This document shows, one piece after another, positions 63,560 to 64,000 of a DNA stretch of 64,000 nt. The position numbers and the translations under genes are program-made. The stretch comes from Vibrio marisflavi CECT 7928. Its GTDB lineage: Bacteria; Pseudomonadota; Gammaproteobacteria; Enterobacterales; Vibrionaceae. Within the stretch, counting starts at the first letter, position 1; every line of letters starts with the position of its first letter. Under the pieces are notes generated by a model. That model was not told the DNA's origin and ran no database searches. It saw only the letters and a program-made list of their open reading frames with translations. Location: positions 1,364,001 through 1,428,000 of the forward strand of contig NZ_CAKLDM010000001.1 in the NCBI RefSeq assembly GCF_921294215.1, read 5' to 3'.

Positions 63560-63587
63560 GGTAGGGCTTCATGCCCTACCTTATCTT
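63560..63587 (+). terminator. Terminator after putP
   Basis: Perfect 8-bp arms GGTAGGGC (63560-63567) and GCCCTACC (63573-63580), then TTATCTTT. Confidence 0.85.
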
Positions 63588-63633
63588 TAGTATTTTGCCT
63601 TCCCCAACATCTTCCAATCGAGAAAGCTAATCG

Positions 63634-64000
63634 CTAGTGATTAAGCGGAACCACTAGCATGTCTACTGGTGAGCTATTAATAATTTTCTTAGCTGACGAA
63701 ATAAACTTGCTGACAAAGTTCTGGTGATGCCCACAAACTAGTAAGTCTACATTGTACTTCTCAATAGCCTGACTCAGCTCTTCATCTAAGTGCCCGCTGC
63801 CAACAAGTGTATGCTTCACTGGGTAGTCAGTCATATCAACTAATTTTTGCATTTCTGATTGCGAAGCTTCTTTTAGTTTCGCCTTGATATCTACAAATCC
63901 GATATAGGCTTCTGCATAGCTATCGTCAATGTGGATGAAGGACAACTTCGCATTCAGCGGATTTGCAAGAGCGATAGCTTTTTCTACTAATAAATGACTT
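63634..64000 (-). CDS. Universal stress protein UspA-family, partial (start outside window)
   Basis: The minus-strand frame is open to the window edge; before TTG at 63945 it reads SHLLVEKAIALANPLNAKLS, which is Usp sequence (HLLVEKAIxLA), so the gene starts beyond 64000. The last part has KYNVDLLVCGHHQ, KFISSAKKIINSSPVDMLVVPL, the usual adenine-nucleotide-binding end of Usp. The G2xG9xS/T motif is only partly kept (VCGHHQNFVSK), so ATP binding is uncertain. Convergent with putP across a terminator. Confidence 0.9.
   Translation of the reverse strand, partial: SHLLVEKAIALANPLNAKLSFIHIDDSYAEAYIGFVDIKAKLKEASQSEMQKLVDMTDYPVKHTLVGSGHLDEELSQAIEKYNVDLLVCGHHQNFVSKFISSAKKIINSSPVDMLVVPLNH

Noticed and set aside
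1..64000. CRISPR arrays, tRNA or rRNA genes, prophage or transposase genes
   Set aside because: No periodic repeat array, no cloverleaf or rRNA sequence and no integrase or transposase product was seen anywhere in the window.

Overview
The window looks like a chromosomal segment of a marine Vibrio or close relative (Vibrionaceae). The strongest markers are a Qrr quorum-sensing small RNA with a sigma-54 promoter and tandem LuxO operators, a VF530-type DNA-binding protein, degraded integron attC sites of the Vibrio type, a divergent ppsA/ppsR pair, gltS, putP, and many LysR regulators. Base composition is moderate to low GC, with a clearly more AT-rich stretch at about 56.3-60.2 kb. Several genes (ppsA/ppsR, the DUF368 gene) belong to families I associate with Vibrio chromosome II, but I cannot prove the replicon from this sequence.

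Layout. 0-4.5 kb: the end of a nitrilase-family gene, then a small cluster of cassette-like genes (RRM protein, unknown protein, GNAT acetyltransferase) separated by attC-like repeats with no integrase in view. 4.8-10 kb: an orphan PAS histidine kinase and PEP synthase with its regulator. 10-20 kb: a mixed region with an MBL hydrolase, Crp/Fnr regulator, isochorismatase-like hydrolase plus a broken RidA gene, a tiny membrane protein, a solute-binding protein, VF530, a DEAD-box helicase, small metabolic genes and a chemoreceptor. 20.4-26 kb: an unusual locus made of a lipoprotein acid phosphatase/phospholipase C-type enzyme preceded by a PhoB-box-like sequence, a membrane polyferredoxin (FtrD/NapH-like), two P19/Tp34-type periplasmic metal-binding proteins, and a second phosphoesterase that has lost its catalytic residues. 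26-33 kb: Bcr/CflA exporter with LysR, a GAF-GGDEF-EAL protein, an M23 endopeptidase and small proteins.

33-40 kb: a four-gene CoA-linked catabolic operon (CitE-like lyase, CoA-transferase, double-hotdog hydratase, TPP decarboxylase), an outer-membrane beta-barrel and a LysR gene. 40-47 kb: YjiH-family transporter, gltS, qrr, a DUF368 polyprenyl-phosphate translocase and a three-gene copper-delivery operon (FixH-like, SCO, PCuAC). 47-56 kb: Sel1 protein, overlapping bactofilin/M23 pair, secreted small proteins, MORN-repeat protein, MFS plus LysR, SDR, ACT protein, LysR. 56.4-59.4 kb: an AT-rich two-gene unit encoding a Ser-hydrolase with a lipase-like triad and a protein with a possible kinase-like C-terminal domain. 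60-64 kb: amino-acid permease, putP and the end of a universal stress protein gene.

The best candidates for something undescribed are the 20.4-26 kb phosphoesterase/P19/polyferredoxin locus, in which each duplicated pair has one member with intact active-site residues and one degenerate member, and the AT-rich hydrolase/kinase-like pair at 56.4-59.4 kb. All motif alignments were made by eye; no database search was run.
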